Positions 35,370 to 47,484 of a DNA stretch of 64,000 bases are shown in pieces; position 1 is the first letter of the stretch, and every line of letters begins with the position of its first letter. A model generated the notes under the pieces. The model saw only the letters and a program-made list of their open reading frames with translations. It had not been told where the DNA came from and did not search any database. The stretch is from NCBI RefSeq assembly GCF_937616625.2, contig NC_065573.1, positions 12,291,001-12,355,000 of the forward strand, in the 5' to 3' direction. The translations under genes were made by a program, and so were the position numbers. The DNA comes from Mercurialis annua (Eukaryota; Streptophyta; Magnoliopsida; Malpighiales; Euphorbiaceae).

Positions 35370-37634
35370 TTAAGGTCTCCGAGTCTCCGTAACGGCTCCT
35401 AGAAAGTGAGTCACCAGAATGGCGCCCATTCTGTTCACCACTAGAAGATGAAGCGAAGTCTCCACGACCTCCCCAAGTGTCAGATCCTCGCTTACCACGG
35501 GCTCCACGACCACGATCACTAGCACAAAGTCCACCTCAGCCGCCAGGGAACCCAGGAGGAATGTCACTGTCAGCCGGATCCAGCCCTTTCAAACGCACCT
35601 GCTCCTCTACATCGTCAATGCGCAACTACAGAAGAAACCAGAGAGCAGTCATAGCTATTGAATTGCATACATGCATACATATAGGATATAAATATTGCAT
35701 ATTTGTGTTTACCCTCATTTGTGCAGAAACAGTGCACAAGCTATCAGTAGTAAGCAGCATCGGCCAACTGAGCCACGTCAGACACCGGCACCTGAAAACC
35801 AGCAGAAGACGCTCAGTATAATCAGGGAAAACGGGCCCTCAAAATGAAAGTACAGAAAAGGAAAATACTCACATGGGTGCAGTCAGCAGGCTCAAAAGAA
35901 TGCGTCCCATAGCACAAAGGAATAAAGTCTTGGACAGGCCCACGCACGCCACCGTAACGTGCAGATCTCTCCGGCATCTGACTCAAAGAACTAGAGACTA
36001 TGTCACCCGAACCGTATACCCTAGCACGGACATAACGAGACCCACGTCTAGCACCTCCCAGAAAGAACACCGAAGAGAGAACGCAAGAAGACGGAAAAAA
36101 CCAAAAAAAAAAAAAAAAAAGAGGAATGACACATACCTGTGGCCTTGCAGGCGCCTGCTGAACATGAACAACGGGTACTCCGTCCAACGGAAGCCCCCCC
36201 AGAAGACGATGCCTCGCGAAATCATCCAGATAGCTCAGCTGAGGAACATATACCAGATCAGTAGCAGGATAACCTCTCAGATCCAGTCGAAGTGCAGGCG
36301 ACACCATGTCTCTGCCACGTAGCATCGACGAAGGAGGTCCAACCGAGACCATACGGACACGCGGGCCACCCCACCAATGGAGAACACGCTCCCCCAAAAA
36401 CCAGGACCAACAACTCGGGCCATGCATTAGATAACGTAGGCCCGATCTAGCTACGGCACCCTGTACCCACTGAGACCAGCGAACTCCAGGAGGAGTGTTC
36501 CAAGAAGCATCCACCTGCAATCAATAGAACGGTGGTCAACACTGCAAAAGATACCCAGAGTAGTTAAAGAATAGAGTTCAGTACTCACAGCTGTCCAAGC
36601 CAGCTCGTTCAGCCAGCCTCTGCACTCAGCTCCCTGACTTTGCGTCAAAGTGCGAGAGAAGTCCCAAAATCTCAGCATAGGTTATCTTAACCCCGGAAGA
36701 ACATCGAAGCCAGTCAGAAGGCCCATCTGGATGGCTCAGATCTGAAAAACAGAATAAGACCGGCTAAGATAACGAAATTAAAAGAACGATGCAGTTAAAA
36801 ACAATAGAATAACTCACGTGTACAGCAGGCCACTTCCGAGAAAGACGAGGTCCCCCACGGACCACTCGGTCCGTACTGGTGTAAAGATAGGCCAAGGCAG
36901 CAGATCCTCAGTCATATGAACTAACCATGTCTAAGTCCTCCAAGGCTGGCAACGCGCAGAGTGGCATAGTCGCACCTGAACTGCAGAACAGAGTAGACCC
37001 CAACAGATAACAGATGAAAGCTCAGGCAATTAGATCAACCTCGTCGCTAGTCCTGGAAAAGCTCTCCTTGTACCGGTCATACATCTCAGGGTGTCGAATG
37101 CTACGATCCTTCGTCTCCGTAACGAAACTCAGCATCTCGAAGATGTACACATCCCTATGAGGATAGAATCCTAAACCACCATCAAAAGGCACGGGCGCAC
37201 CTCCAAAAGAAATCCCAATAATGAGTGAAACATCCAGATGAGTCACTGTCAGCTCCCCAACCAGTAAATGAAAAGTGTGGGTAGTATCCATCCACCTCTC
37301 CATCAGCTCACGCAGAGAAACGCTGTCACAGATCCTCGTTGCAGTAAACATACCGTTAGCAAGACGGCCAAAACCCATAGCATCTACCCCGAGAACGAAT
37401 AACAGCAGGCAAAGCATCTTACCAGATACACGCATCCACAAAGTTCCCCGACGTACGGAACACATCTCGCTCCTGAATGCACAGAAAGATCAAAACAGGG
37501 TCAGAATTATCAAAAGTCGAACCAGAATAGCCGAAAAATGCACCGGGAATCGCGTGCCACAGAGTCATTGGCTCCATCATCACAGCGCCAGTATCACTGG
37601 CGGCGCCGCCAGAATATAGTGGCGGCGCCGCCAC
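35370..37634 (-). pseudogene. Antisense plant mobile domain (PMD) gene of X
   Basis: Minus-strand gene lying antisense to the retroelement. The PMD core (37465-36820) has MGFGRLANGMF, ELMERWMDTTHTFHLLVGEL, ALPALEDLDMVSSYD and GSAALAYLY, the pattern of MAIN/MAIL-type PMD proteins. Apparent introns: 36742-36817 (GTGAGT to TTTTTCAG), 36515-36588 (GTGAGTAC to GATTGCAG), and probably 36055-36136 (GTATGTGT donor, degraded acceptor). The later exon has SGLRYLMHGPSCWSWFLGER, and the next has QMPERSARYGG. In-frame stops at 37022 (TGA) and 36908 (TGA) make it a pseudogene. Y carries the homologue. PMD proteins act in the nucleus in silencing and genome stability; what the retroelement form does is unknown. 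Confidence 0.8.
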
Positions 37635-37683
37635 TATAGCCTAGCGCCCCCGCCACTATAGCCTGGCGCCACCGCCACTTTTC
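37596..37683. repeat. GC-rich GGCGCC palindrome cluster
   Basis: Four short units built on GGCGCCGCCACTATA, each carrying the self-complementary GGCGCC or a variant, at the 5' end of the antisense PMD gene. Y has a related cluster at 56278-56345 and the LTRs of X and Y have similar words. Confidence 0.65.
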
Positions 37684-38084
37684 TGCCTCTCTGGGACGAA
37701 TTTTTGGGGACTTGGCCCGTTTTCGATGAAGTTTCGACAATATTTCGGATGTATTTCAAACATACAGACAATAAAAAGTCTATCTACAGGCTAAAAACGA
37801 TGAAAAACGCACCTCGCGATGAGCCTTTGCACACAAGTGCCCCTATAGATGCAATAAGAGCGGAACCTCCTCATCCGCCTTCAGTAAAGCAGCATGCCGA
37901 TCAGCCTGGCGGTCAAGATCAATGCACGGCTCCCTAAAGGTTCATCAAATGCTCAAAATCAGAGAATAGAGAAAGAAGAAAAAGAATGCAAAACGAGAAA
38001 TGAGGGGATGGCTCTCTTAAAAGGCACAAGACACTAAAAGACGAAAAATCACATCCTTTGAGGATATACCAGAAAGATTCCTCT
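37684..38084. other. Spacer upstream of the PMD gene of X
   Basis: 400 bp that would contain the promoter of the antisense PMD gene. I see no clear promoter motif. Related to Y around 56346-56700 (aaaagacgaaa and agagaatgcaaa-like words). Confidence 0.4.
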
Positions 38085-38285
38085 AAGGATGCAAGGCCAG
38101 AAGACCGAACAGCCAGAAAAATACAGACATCCCAGAGGATGAACAACTAGAAAAATACAGACATCCTAGAGGATGAACAGCCAGAAAAATGCAGACACCC
38201 CAGAGGATAAACAGCCAAAAAATACAGGCAGTCCTAAAAACGAGCAAACAGAGATACAGACATACCAAAAGATGAACAGCCAAGA
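38085..38285. repeat. About 42-bp tandem repeat of X
   Basis: Four to five imperfect copies of a unit containing GATGAACAGCCAGAAAAATA and CAGACATCC. Confidence 0.75.
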
Positions 38286-38286
38286 A

Positions 38287-38600
38287 TGATAGACAAGTCC
38301 CAGAGCCTTCAGACAAAGTCCCAGAGCCTTCAGAATAAGACCTAGAGCCTCCAGAGCAAACTCAGAGAATCAGATCAAGACCTAGAGCCTTCAGAGCAAG
38401 ACCCAGAGCCTTCAGAGCAAGACCTAGAGCCTTCATACAAAGACCCAGAGCCTTCAGAATGAATTCAGACAAGTCCCGGAGCCTTTAGACAAGACCTAGA
38501 GCCTTCAGACAAGTCCCAGAGCCTTTTGACAAGTCCCAGAATCTTCGCACAAGTCCCAGCGCCTTCAAGCAAGACCTAGAGCCTTCAAAACAAACCCGGA
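38287..38600. repeat. 21-bp minisatellite of X
   Basis: About fourteen imperfect copies of a 21-22 bp unit, CCCAGAGCCTTCAGACAAG, with a GACCTAGAGCC variant. Frames through it on the minus strand give a repeated peptide but no known protein. Confidence 0.85.
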
Positions 38601-39174
38601 GAGTTACCCAGAAGACAGGATCCAAAAGAGCCAGACTCCCCAGATGGCATAGAGATGCCAAAACGCGGTAGAGAAACCCCGAAACATAGTATAAAGACAA
38701 CATAAGTGGCAGAAAGACGCCAAAGCCTGATGAAAAAACATCAGCATACGGTAGAACGACACCGAAGCCTGGTAGAAAGACACCAGCATCCGTTAAGTGT
38801 GGAATAATTAACGGAATCCAGACACCTATGCGATATAGGTGGCCTTTGGGACGGCCAAGGGATCCTGTCTGTCTATAAGAAAGCCTCGGACAGGACAATT
38901 ACCAGGGTTCGAGCCATTGGACCACTCTCGGGACGGCCGAGAGTTTATAGCTCCATTCCACAAAGCACACACTCAGGCAGCCCGGGCTCAACGACAGTTG
39001 ATAAAACCACTCCAGACAAATGCGGAGTAGGCCAGAATCATAGGTGCATGAGGCTAGAGTCATGCACCACAGCGGTTAATTCTCAGGCTAGGGAATTACC
39101 ATACCACCAGGCGAGCGAGAGCCTCCGACGGTGGGCAGTATCCTTGTCGCTCGTCTAACATCAAGTCTCTTCTT
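38601..39174. other. 3' noncoding region of X with two hairpins
   Basis: Includes hairpins at 38843-38861 (CCTTTGGG...CCAAGGG) and 38925-38943 (CTCTCGGG...CCGAGAG). A single unit related to Y's 103-bp array is recognisable near 38970-39100 (tcatgcaccacagcgg). Noncoding. Confidence 0.55.
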
Positions 39175-39223
39175 TAACAAGAATTGACCTACTTCGTCAA
39201 TTCTCGTTAAAGAGGGTGCAAAC
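39175..39223 (+). promoter_or_regulatory. Hairpin and polypurine tract of X
   Basis: A 14-bp stem (taacaagaattgac / gtcaattctcgtta, one mismatch) with loop ctacttc occupies 39175-39209. The polypurine-like tract aagagggtgcaaac abuts the 3' LTR. The same stem, loop and tract occur in Y at 59049-59097. Confidence 0.75.
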
Positions 39224-41653
39224 TGTAGACACCTATTTTCCGGACAGGTAAAAAGTGATAAGGAACCGAAGTTTCCAATGATGATTTCCAGAGAAATCCG
39301 TCCGGGTGATGAGCTTTCGATTTGCTTGCTGGAATCTAAGCAGGCGTAATCTGTGCACAGTTGCAAACTTGGAGGATTAAAACGTAATTAGGCGTGAATA
39401 GCCCATAAAAATCCAAAGATATTGTAATCTAAGTCTAGAAATTGGACTAATTGCCATATCTTAGAAGTTTATGGGCCAATTTGCAAGTTTTACGGACTAG
39501 AATTGACCCTGACCAAACCCATAGGACTTTAGTAGCCTTTTTAACACTTTTAGGCACCAAAATAGACTTTTATCACCTTTTTACTTAGCTAGCAAGTCAA
39601 AATCCGAAAATTAGAATTAAAATCCTAATTAATTAATTAAAACCTAATCCTAAATGCATCTAGACTTATCACTTAACACTTCTTTCACCATTAACCAAAC
39701 TCTAGCTAGGACGAATCTGTATATACACATAAGCTAACCCTAAACCTAATTAACCATTATAAATACAGCCTTAAGTCAACCTGGCTAAAGGTGGCAGACA
39801 AACTCTAGACAGACAGACATAAAATTCGGCCACCACCCTAGAATAGCAAATCCGAAATTCACACACACACAAAATCCAATCCTGAAAACACCTAATACGC
39901 TTTGATTCTCCAAAAACACAAGCCCTGCACATATTCGAAGCTGGATTCCGCATCCACTTCGCCAGTAAACGAGCCAAGGACTCAGAACGGTACTTCTGAG
40001 GACCCTCATTAATTCTTTTGATTTTTCCATTGCATGTATGATTGCCATAATTGCTGTAATTTATCTTAGGTTGCATGTTTAGATACTTTTGTTAATTTTG
40101 CCATTAAAATTGCCATGATAATTAACTTGATGCTTTCAATAACCGCCATAAAATTCGATGAAAAAGCATGTTAATCACTGTAATTAGCTGTTTTTAATGT
40201 TCAAAACCAGAAAACAATTAATTTAGAGCTCTTAGAATGAATGTTTCTAGGATATTTTAGCTATTTTTGCCGTGAAAACTTGAAAAACGTACTTGCTGCC
40301 CAGGAAATAATTTTTCATAGATGAGATTTATCGATTATATGTTTTTTTGGATTCCTTGTTTGATTTTATGTTGTTTTGACTACTTTTGCATGAAAAACGG
40401 AGTTAAAACGAGTGAGAACGAAGCAAAACAAAACGACCCCTGAAACTGCCGACGAATCGCCGCCGCCGTCACTGATGCCGGCAGCGCCGCCACATCATCC
40501 TTCTGGCGCCGGCATTCGAAGTTGGCGCCGTGTTCCTCCTTCGCCAAATCCCAGATTTGCTTCCCATATCTTCCAGACTTCGATCCAAACTTCAAAACGT
40601 GTTTTCGGGCCCATCTGGACTCCAAATCAGGTCCAGTTTGAACCCAGACTTAGAGAATTTAGTGTAGAATCATATTCTGTATTGTAACGGGTCCGGACTC
40701 AGAACTCCAAATATGTAACATAGTGTATAAACCGGGCCCACGAGCCAAAGGCCCAGCAAACCAGAAACTTCCAAAGCCCATTTTGGGCTAACCTGAACTC
40801 GGAATCGACTCCGGATCAAACCAGTAGAACCGGATCGACGAGACGCACTACTCCCGTTTTCTGACCGAAAGCCAATTCTGACCAGACCGATGGTCAAAAC
40901 CCCCGCGAGTGCCACGAACTCAAAGTCAACGAGGTTTAAAAGTATTCCTAACCTTGTATGTATATCCAACTGCCCCTGAGCATGCTCGCACTGATTACTT
41001 CTTTCCAAAAGTATTCCAAATCCAATAATAACCGGTTAAAGGACTAATCACAGAAAATTGGCCCATTAATGCAATTACAACCCATCACTTAAACATCGGA
41101 GGACTAATACAAAAAAGTAGTAATGGTTGTATAGGTTTTTCAAGATCACCTAATAAAATCAATCAATCACTTATACATCCAGTTTTAGGCTTTGCGCATG
41201 TAATTAATCCAGACCGGCCAGACTTATGACTATTTGCTGGAAACCTCTAAGGTTAGATGTATGCTTAGGAGTACCTGCTACTTGCCTCAAATGCCAGTCC
41301 AGATCGAGTCATATGCGCGTCAAACGTATTTACAGCTTTCATACTTGTTTATTTACAGATTTCATATCCTGTGAACCGCATATACTGTTGAGATGAGATA
41401 TAAAAAATGATTATGTCTAGAAAATAAAGCCGGTAACATATAAGCCAAGCACAAGAGTCTCGGGGAGGTACACGAACCCTAGTCTTTGGTCCGATGCACG
41501 ATAGTTTTATCGGAGACGAGTAAGGCTATCTAGTCGGTTAAAAGGCATTTCCTAGTTTAAATAGGTGGTGACTCCTTTTTTCAAACCATTTCCAGATCGA
41601 GAAGTCAGCCATAAGCCTTGGGCAAGCGGCCCCCAAACCCCGCTCTGGTCACA
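39224..41653 (+). repeat. 3' LTR of X
   Basis: Starts TGTAGACACCTATTTTCCGG and ends CGCTCTGGTCACA. Its first 250 bp and the TATA region are related to the LTRs of Y. Right part matches the truncated 5' LTR. GC-rich palindromic words (gccggcagcgccgcc, ctggcgccggc) lie at 40460-40530. Confidence 0.9.
39758..39765 (+). promoter_or_regulatory. TATA box in 3' LTR of X
   Basis: TATAAATA about 535 bp into the LTR, followed by cagcctta. The same box at the corresponding place occurs in both LTRs of Y (49015 and 59674), which supports it as the element promoter. Confidence 0.65.
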
Positions 41654-42968
41654 CCGCGACAAAGGCCGAGGTCATTTTGGTGCAGGTGTTCAGGCACGAG
41701 GCGTACCACAACCGCCGTTTGATGCTTTGAACTTCACTACAGTTTTGGCGGGGATTGCTACACTTCAGAATAATCAGGTGCAACTGCAGGCGGGTCAGGT
41801 CACCATGCAGAATCAGTATGCGATGTTGGGTCAATTAGTCTAGCAGCAGATACCACAGGCTGGTGGTGATGCATTTGGTGGTGCGGGATCCACTGACAAG
41901 GATCTGGTTTTGGCATATATGAGCCGAGAACCAACTGAGTTTGATGTCACTGGAGATGCCTTGGATTTTCTTGAGGAGGTTGAGCAGAATGCTCGACGTT
42001 TGCATGCTTCAGAGCGACACACGATTGTGCTAGTTGAGATGTCTCTAAAAGGGCCTTCCAAGGACTGCTTTCGCAGGGTCATTCGTCCTATGATGGCTAC
42101 AACTACATGGGCAGATTTTGTGGCACGATTGAGAGACTTTTACTTGCCGTTTTCAGTGACAGAGGGTCATAGGAATAGGTTGCTTACTCTTTCTAGAGGC
42201 TACATGTCTGTACAAGAGTACACGACAGAGTATGTACGGCTGAGTTGTTTTTCCCCTGACTTACAAAAAGATCAGATGAGGGTAAACGATCGTTATGTGA
42301 AGGGCTTAAGTCCTCAATTTGTTAGCCTCTTGACTGAGACTCACAAGAATTTTACTAGCGTGGTGGATATCGCACGCCGGTTGGAGAGTTTTTTACATCA
42401 GTTTGGTGTTCTTTCTGATCCTTCCCAAGGAAATAAGGGAACTGTTGCTGCACCTAGTGTTGGCCAGCAGGGTGGTTGCAGCAGCTATCAGTCAAGACCT
42501 TCCGAGTTTAAAAGTAAGAAGAGTAATGACAGAAGAGGGTATCAGCGGTATTCTTATAGTTCTAGTAGCAATGGTAACGGTCGTGGTGTTGGGCGCGACA
42601 ACAGTGGTGGTTCTAGTGTTCCAGTTTGTTAGGACTGCAGACGTATGCACTTTGGGCAGTCTCAGTTTTCTTCGGCTAGTTGTTTTTGTTTTGGCCAGCA
42701 GGGTCACTTTTCAGGCAGTGTCCGATGTCGGGACAACAGATGTCTACGGGGAGTGTTGCGCAGCCGTTTTATTAGAAGCAGAGGCCTGCGACTACTTCTT
42801 CGGTGGGGTATTCTCAACCATCTGTTTCTTTTGGTGGCCAGCGGGCCTGTGGTTCAGGAGGTTGAAGTTTTGGTGGCCGTGGTAATGGTGGTCGACATAG
42901 TAACAACTATGGTACTAGTCAGACTTCACAGCAGTAGAGTTAGGGTCAAGGTAGAGTTATTGCTTTGA
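41654..42968 (+). pseudogene. Gag of element Z (Tekay/Del-like), 5'-truncated
   Basis: One frame runs from the X junction to about 42740 with only two TAG stops (41841 and 42630). The capsid domain is well kept: EPTEFDVTGDALDFLEEVEQ, WADFVARLRDFYLP, GYMSVQEYTTEYVRLSCFSP, and RYVKGLSPQFVSLL. It is followed by a Ser/Gly-rich linker and a zinc knuckle CFCFGQQGHFS with its last Cys apparently lost to sequence change. No LTR or PBS of Z is in the window; X sits against its amino end. Confidence 0.85.
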
Positions 42969-45162
42969 CTCCTCAGGATCTTCGTGTATCCAATGCCGTG
43001 GTGCAAGGTATTATTCTAATATATTTTGCTGATATTTTAGTGCTATTTGATGCGGGTGCAACCCATTCTTTTGTGTCTACTTGTTTTGCTGAGAAGTTGG
43101 GTGTGACACCCTCTCATTTGCTTGAACCGTTATCTGTATCCACACCTATGTCTGATGGTGTAGTGGTGGATGTAATGTATCCATCGTGTTCTGTGGTTAT
43201 CCATGGTAGAGAGTTGTCAGCTGATTTGATTTTCTTTGATGAGTTATCTTTTTATGTCATCTTGGGGATGGACTGGCTTTCACGCCATTATGCTTCGATC
43301 GACTGTCGAGAGAAGTCAATTGTATTTCGGATTCCGGGTGACTTACCTTTTTCCTTCCAAGGGGAGAAGGCGGAGTCACCTAATAATTTTATTTCTGCGA
43401 TAAAGGTAAAGAGGATGTATGGCAAGGGCTGCCAAGATTTCTTAGTTGTTGTTCTTGATGTGGAGGCGAACAGTGGTGATGTGCATAGTGTTTTGATAGT
43501 GAATGAGTTCACTGATGTTTTTCTAGAGGATTTACCTGGATTACCACCTGATCGTAATATCCAGTTCTGCATCGATATTCCTGGTACAACTCCTATTGCG
43601 ATACCGCCTTATTGGATTGCTCTTGCTGAGCTGAAAGAGTTGCAAGATCAGTTACAAGAGCTGCTGGATAGTGGTTTTATCAGACTGAGTACTTCTCCAT
43701 AGGGTGCTCCTGTTTTGTTCGTTAAGAAGAAGGATGGTTCCTTTTGGCTGTGTACTGATTACAGGCAGTTAAACAAGGTTATTGTCAAGAACATATATCC
43801 TCTTCCTAAAATTAATGATTTGTTTGATCAGTTTCAAGGTGCGAAGTGTTTTTCCAAGATCGACTTGAGGTCCGAGTATCATCAGCTTTAGATCCAGGAT
43901 GTCGACGTGCTTAAGCGTGCTTTCCGTACGCGTTATGGGCACTTTGAGTTTTTGGTTATGTCCTTCGGGTTGACTAACGCACCAGCAGCGTCTATGGACA
44001 TGATGAACCGGGTTTTCAAGCCGTTTTTAGATTAGTTTGTTATTGTCTTCATTGATGAGATCTTGATTTATTCTCGGAGTGAGGAGGAGTATGCTTTGCA
44101 CTTGAGGACTATACTAAAGACTTTGCGTGAGCATCCGTTGTGTGCTAAGTTTCCAAAGTACGAGTTTTGGTTGGATCAGGTTACCTTCTTAGGACACGTG
44201 GTGTCATAGGATAGGATCAAGGTTGATCCGAAGAAGATTGAGACAGTTATGGATTGGCAGAGGCCTATGTCAGTTATTGAGATCAGGAGTTTTCTCGGGT
44301 TAGCTGGCTACTACCATCGTTTCGTGCAGGATTTTTCTCGGATATCTGCACCGTTGATGAAGCTGACATAGAAGGGTGTTAGGTTTGAGTGGACACATAA
44401 GTGTGAGGCGAGCTTTCTGAAACTCAAGAAGATCTTGACTACAGATCCTGTTTTAGCTTTACCGTCGGGCATTGAGGGGTTTACCGTGTATTGTGATGCT
44501 TCACGGATTGGTTTGGGTTGTGTTTTGATGCAACATGCTCTAGTGATTGCCTATGCTTCTCGTCAACTGAAGAAGCATTAGGTAAATTATCCTACTCATG
44601 ATCCAGAGTTGGTAGCTGTGCTTTTTGCTTTGAAAATTTTGAGGCACTACTTGTACGGTGCGACTTGTGAGGTCTTTATTGACCATAAGAGTCTGAAGTA
44701 CATCTTTGATCCGCACGAGTTAAATCTGAGACAACGAAGATGGTTGGAGTTACTGAGGGACTACGATTGTACTATTCAGTATCATCTGGGCAAGGCTAAT
44801 GTGGTAGCCGATGCTTTGAATTGCAAGTCTTCGGGCAGTTTGGCTCATATTTCTGAGGTTGGGCGTAGACCCATGGTTTGCGAGTTGCATGGTTTATTTG
44901 CTTCAGGTTTTCGTTTTCAAATTTCTCTAGGTGGCAGTTTGTTGGCACAGTTGCAAGTGCAACCTGTTTTGATTGATCAGATTAAAGCTTAACAAGATGA
45001 GGATCCACTATTGAAACAGATTTTGGACGAGGTTTCAGAGGATGGTAGTTATGAGTTTGTGTTTGTGGATGGAGTTCTAAGACATGGTTCGAGATTGTGT
45101 GTTCCAGATTCAGAAGGTTTGAGGGACCAGATTCTGGAGAAAGCACACAAGTCTGCTTATAG
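42965..45162 (+). pseudogene. Pol of element Z, point-mutated, 3'-truncated
   Basis: Protease (VLFDAGATHSFVS at about 43045, catalytic Asp kept; ILGMDWLSRH at 43258), RT ([13 protein letters not shown] at 43703; [20 protein letters not shown]; active site [10 protein letters not shown] at 44048, second catalytic Asp changed to Glu), RNase H ([16 protein letters not shown] at 44490; [20 protein letters not shown]), then the first integrase residues (EKAHKSAYS). The whole 2.2 kb stays in one frame, interrupted only by stops at 43700, 43889, 44033, 44207, 44369, 44579 (all TAG) and 44990 (TAA). Element H interrupts the integrase zinc-binding region at 45163. Confidence 0.9.
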
Positions 45163-47479
45163 TGTAACAACCACATTTAAATTCAATATAGTCATGCTCT
45201 TACATTTCATGAATTTCGATGGTCGAGAGTAAGCATCATTCATTAGCATTTATGTGAGCATTTAATGTAATGATTGATGTTAATTAAATTAAAATGATGG
45301 GAGTTTGATTAATGCTATAACTATTCAAAATGAATAACAGGTAGTATAACGACCAACAAATATATTAGAACTAAATTGGGATGAAAGTACGTCGGTAAAC
45401 TAGGTTTATTTGAGTTGTTCGAAATGAAGTTATGTTTTAGGTTAAAATTGAACATATAAAACATTTCAAGGATTATATGAGATATTAGTATTGATAAATG
45501 ATTCTATGAAACCAATTGTATACTATCATAATAAACCCTAACTACATGTTAAATATCACCTCTTAAGCATTCTCCTTATCAAAACTAAACATAGAAAACG
45601 AAGAGAGACGAAGAGGAAATCCATTGCTGATATTCAGAGATTATTCCATCAGTTAAAAATAAAATCATTTAGGTTTTAAGGTTGAATCAAGAATTGGAAG
45701 AAATAAGGTATGTGAAATCATTTGAATTAGTTGTTTAAGGTTTTCTGTTTTAACTCTGTTTCTAGCCGAATTTGTTTTCATGTTGTTTCTGTAATACGTC
45801 AAGTTATACAACTCCCAATTGAATGATTCTTGAGTCTATGGAAACTATAGCCAGTCTACTACAATTTTTATGCTTTGTATCATTTGAAATTGTTATGATA
45901 GCCTAATAGTCCACACCATTTTGTTGCTTTGTCTGCTGATACAGCTTGATAAGGTGTAACCAAAACATGAATATCTCATTGTGTAGAAATATAATTTAGT
46001 TGGTTCTTTTTGATATGTTTTATAGACTCATTTACCTATAACTACACCGAAGAATTATGTAAATGTATATTATTATTGATGTGTGTATCACTTTTAATTT
46101 AGACTATATGTTTGTCTACTTGTAGAACTATAGCTGTAACTTTAACTACTTGTATAATTGATAAAATGAGTTATGCATGTCCAAATGATGACATTTTTTA
46201 TTTTATGTATTATTTAGGATGTTAAATAAAACTTATTAGTTTTGACAAAAGAGCAGCCCTGCCATTTGGATGGCGAACAAGAAGAGAACATTTAATTGTA
46301 CAATCTGTCTAAACAGTTTAACCTAGTTGTATTGTAATTTGCATAATTTGCTTTATGCAGATCAGATTGATGTGCTTCCAATTGCAAATGAAACTACACT
46401 CAAATTGTTAGGACTCCTATCAATATTATGGATAAATGATGTTTATTTTAGGATTTGTACCTATCTGAAGTTGGTATATGAAATCTGACTAGTAAAGAGG
46501 ATTGTTATTACTAGTTTGTTTATTTATATAAATTATCAAAATATTTATTCCTTGTGAATGAATTGAGATTGTATATGTGAATAGGTAATTATAGACCAGA
46601 AGGTAATATGACGGACAAGCTTGGAACTTCACGGGTTTGAGACTCGGTGAATTGAGTAAGTGAATAGATAGTGTTATACTTGGTATATACGTTTGTTTGC
46701 AATTGCAAGTGCGTGTTGAATTGAGACGTAAATGCGCTTGTGAATCATGGTTGAATTGTTTGTGTGAGTCATGATTTGGTTATGAGAATCATGTCATACT
46801 TAAGTTTGGATATTCAATGAGAATTAAATATAGTCGTTGGTTGCCTAAAATGGTGATTCAGACCAACGACGTGAGATTGAGTTATTGGTTGCCTAAAGGG
46901 CGATTCGGGCGAATAACGTATGTTGGTCGCCTTTATGGAAATTTGGGCCAACATGTGAATTATGCGCATGATTGAATATCCTTTTGTAAGCTTGATGTTG
47001 ATTGGAAATGTGTGAATATGTTTGGTTTGAATTGACATTGGACTACTATGTTTGTTATGATTATTGCATATGTTGAATGGATCATGGCTTGAGTTATATT
47101 TTTAGTTACTTGGAATTCTTATGAATATGTATATTTAGTATGCATATATCAATTTTCTTATTGAGTTGCTGGCTCACCCCTTTGCGCTATTTGTTTTCAG
47201 GATACAAAGAGTTGCATTGAGTCGACATCTGCATCTGATAGAGGTTTCAGGTGGGCCAATGGAGAGTTCATTTCACGTGCATATTTTGAAGTGTTTATGT
47301 AAATAAGTTGGATAAATGAATTGTACTAAGAGTTAGTGTTTTATGTGAGATAGTATGAATGTATATGGATATGCTTTTAGCTCACACTTTTATGTCGTAA
47401 CAAGACATGTATGAAATAGATTATGTTGTGTTTATTATAACTTTACGAGTAAATAATATTTAATTAAGAGGGTGTCACA
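45163..47479 (+). repeat. 5' LTR of H
   Basis: Starts TGTAACAACCACATTT and ends GAGGGTGTCACA, followed after five bases by the PBS. TGTAA...CA ends are common in Tekay/Del LTRs. Four G/C-poor repeats of the form gccta-aag/tgg-cgattcggg occur near 46840-46950. Noncoding. Confidence 0.9.
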
Positions 47480-47484
47480 TTATG

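Larger units (their letters stand above)
24258..41653 (+). mobile_element. Element X, Ogre/Tat-like retroelement with antisense PMD gene
   Basis: Truncated 5' LTR, tRNA PBS, long leader, decayed gag and protease with a G-patch-like region, then 1 kb of noncoding sequence, a CACTA insertion, minisatellites, an antisense PMD gene, a hairpin plus polypurine tract, and a complete 3' LTR. RT, RNase H and integrase are absent. The zinc-knuckle type, the protease motif and the PBS place it in the Tat/Ogre clade of Ty3/gypsy. The left flank is LTR debris and the right flank is the gag of element Z, so the ends do not match one target site. Confidence 0.8.

Noticed and set aside
35873..36322. Plus-strand basic protein near the poly-A run
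   Set aside because: Shadow of antisense PMD exons and intron; the poly-A is the T-rich intron part read in reverse.
43700..44992. Recoding or readthrough of TAG in pol of Z
   Set aside because: Seven stops spread through protease-to-integrase, one of them TAA, plus a changed catalytic residue: decay is simpler.
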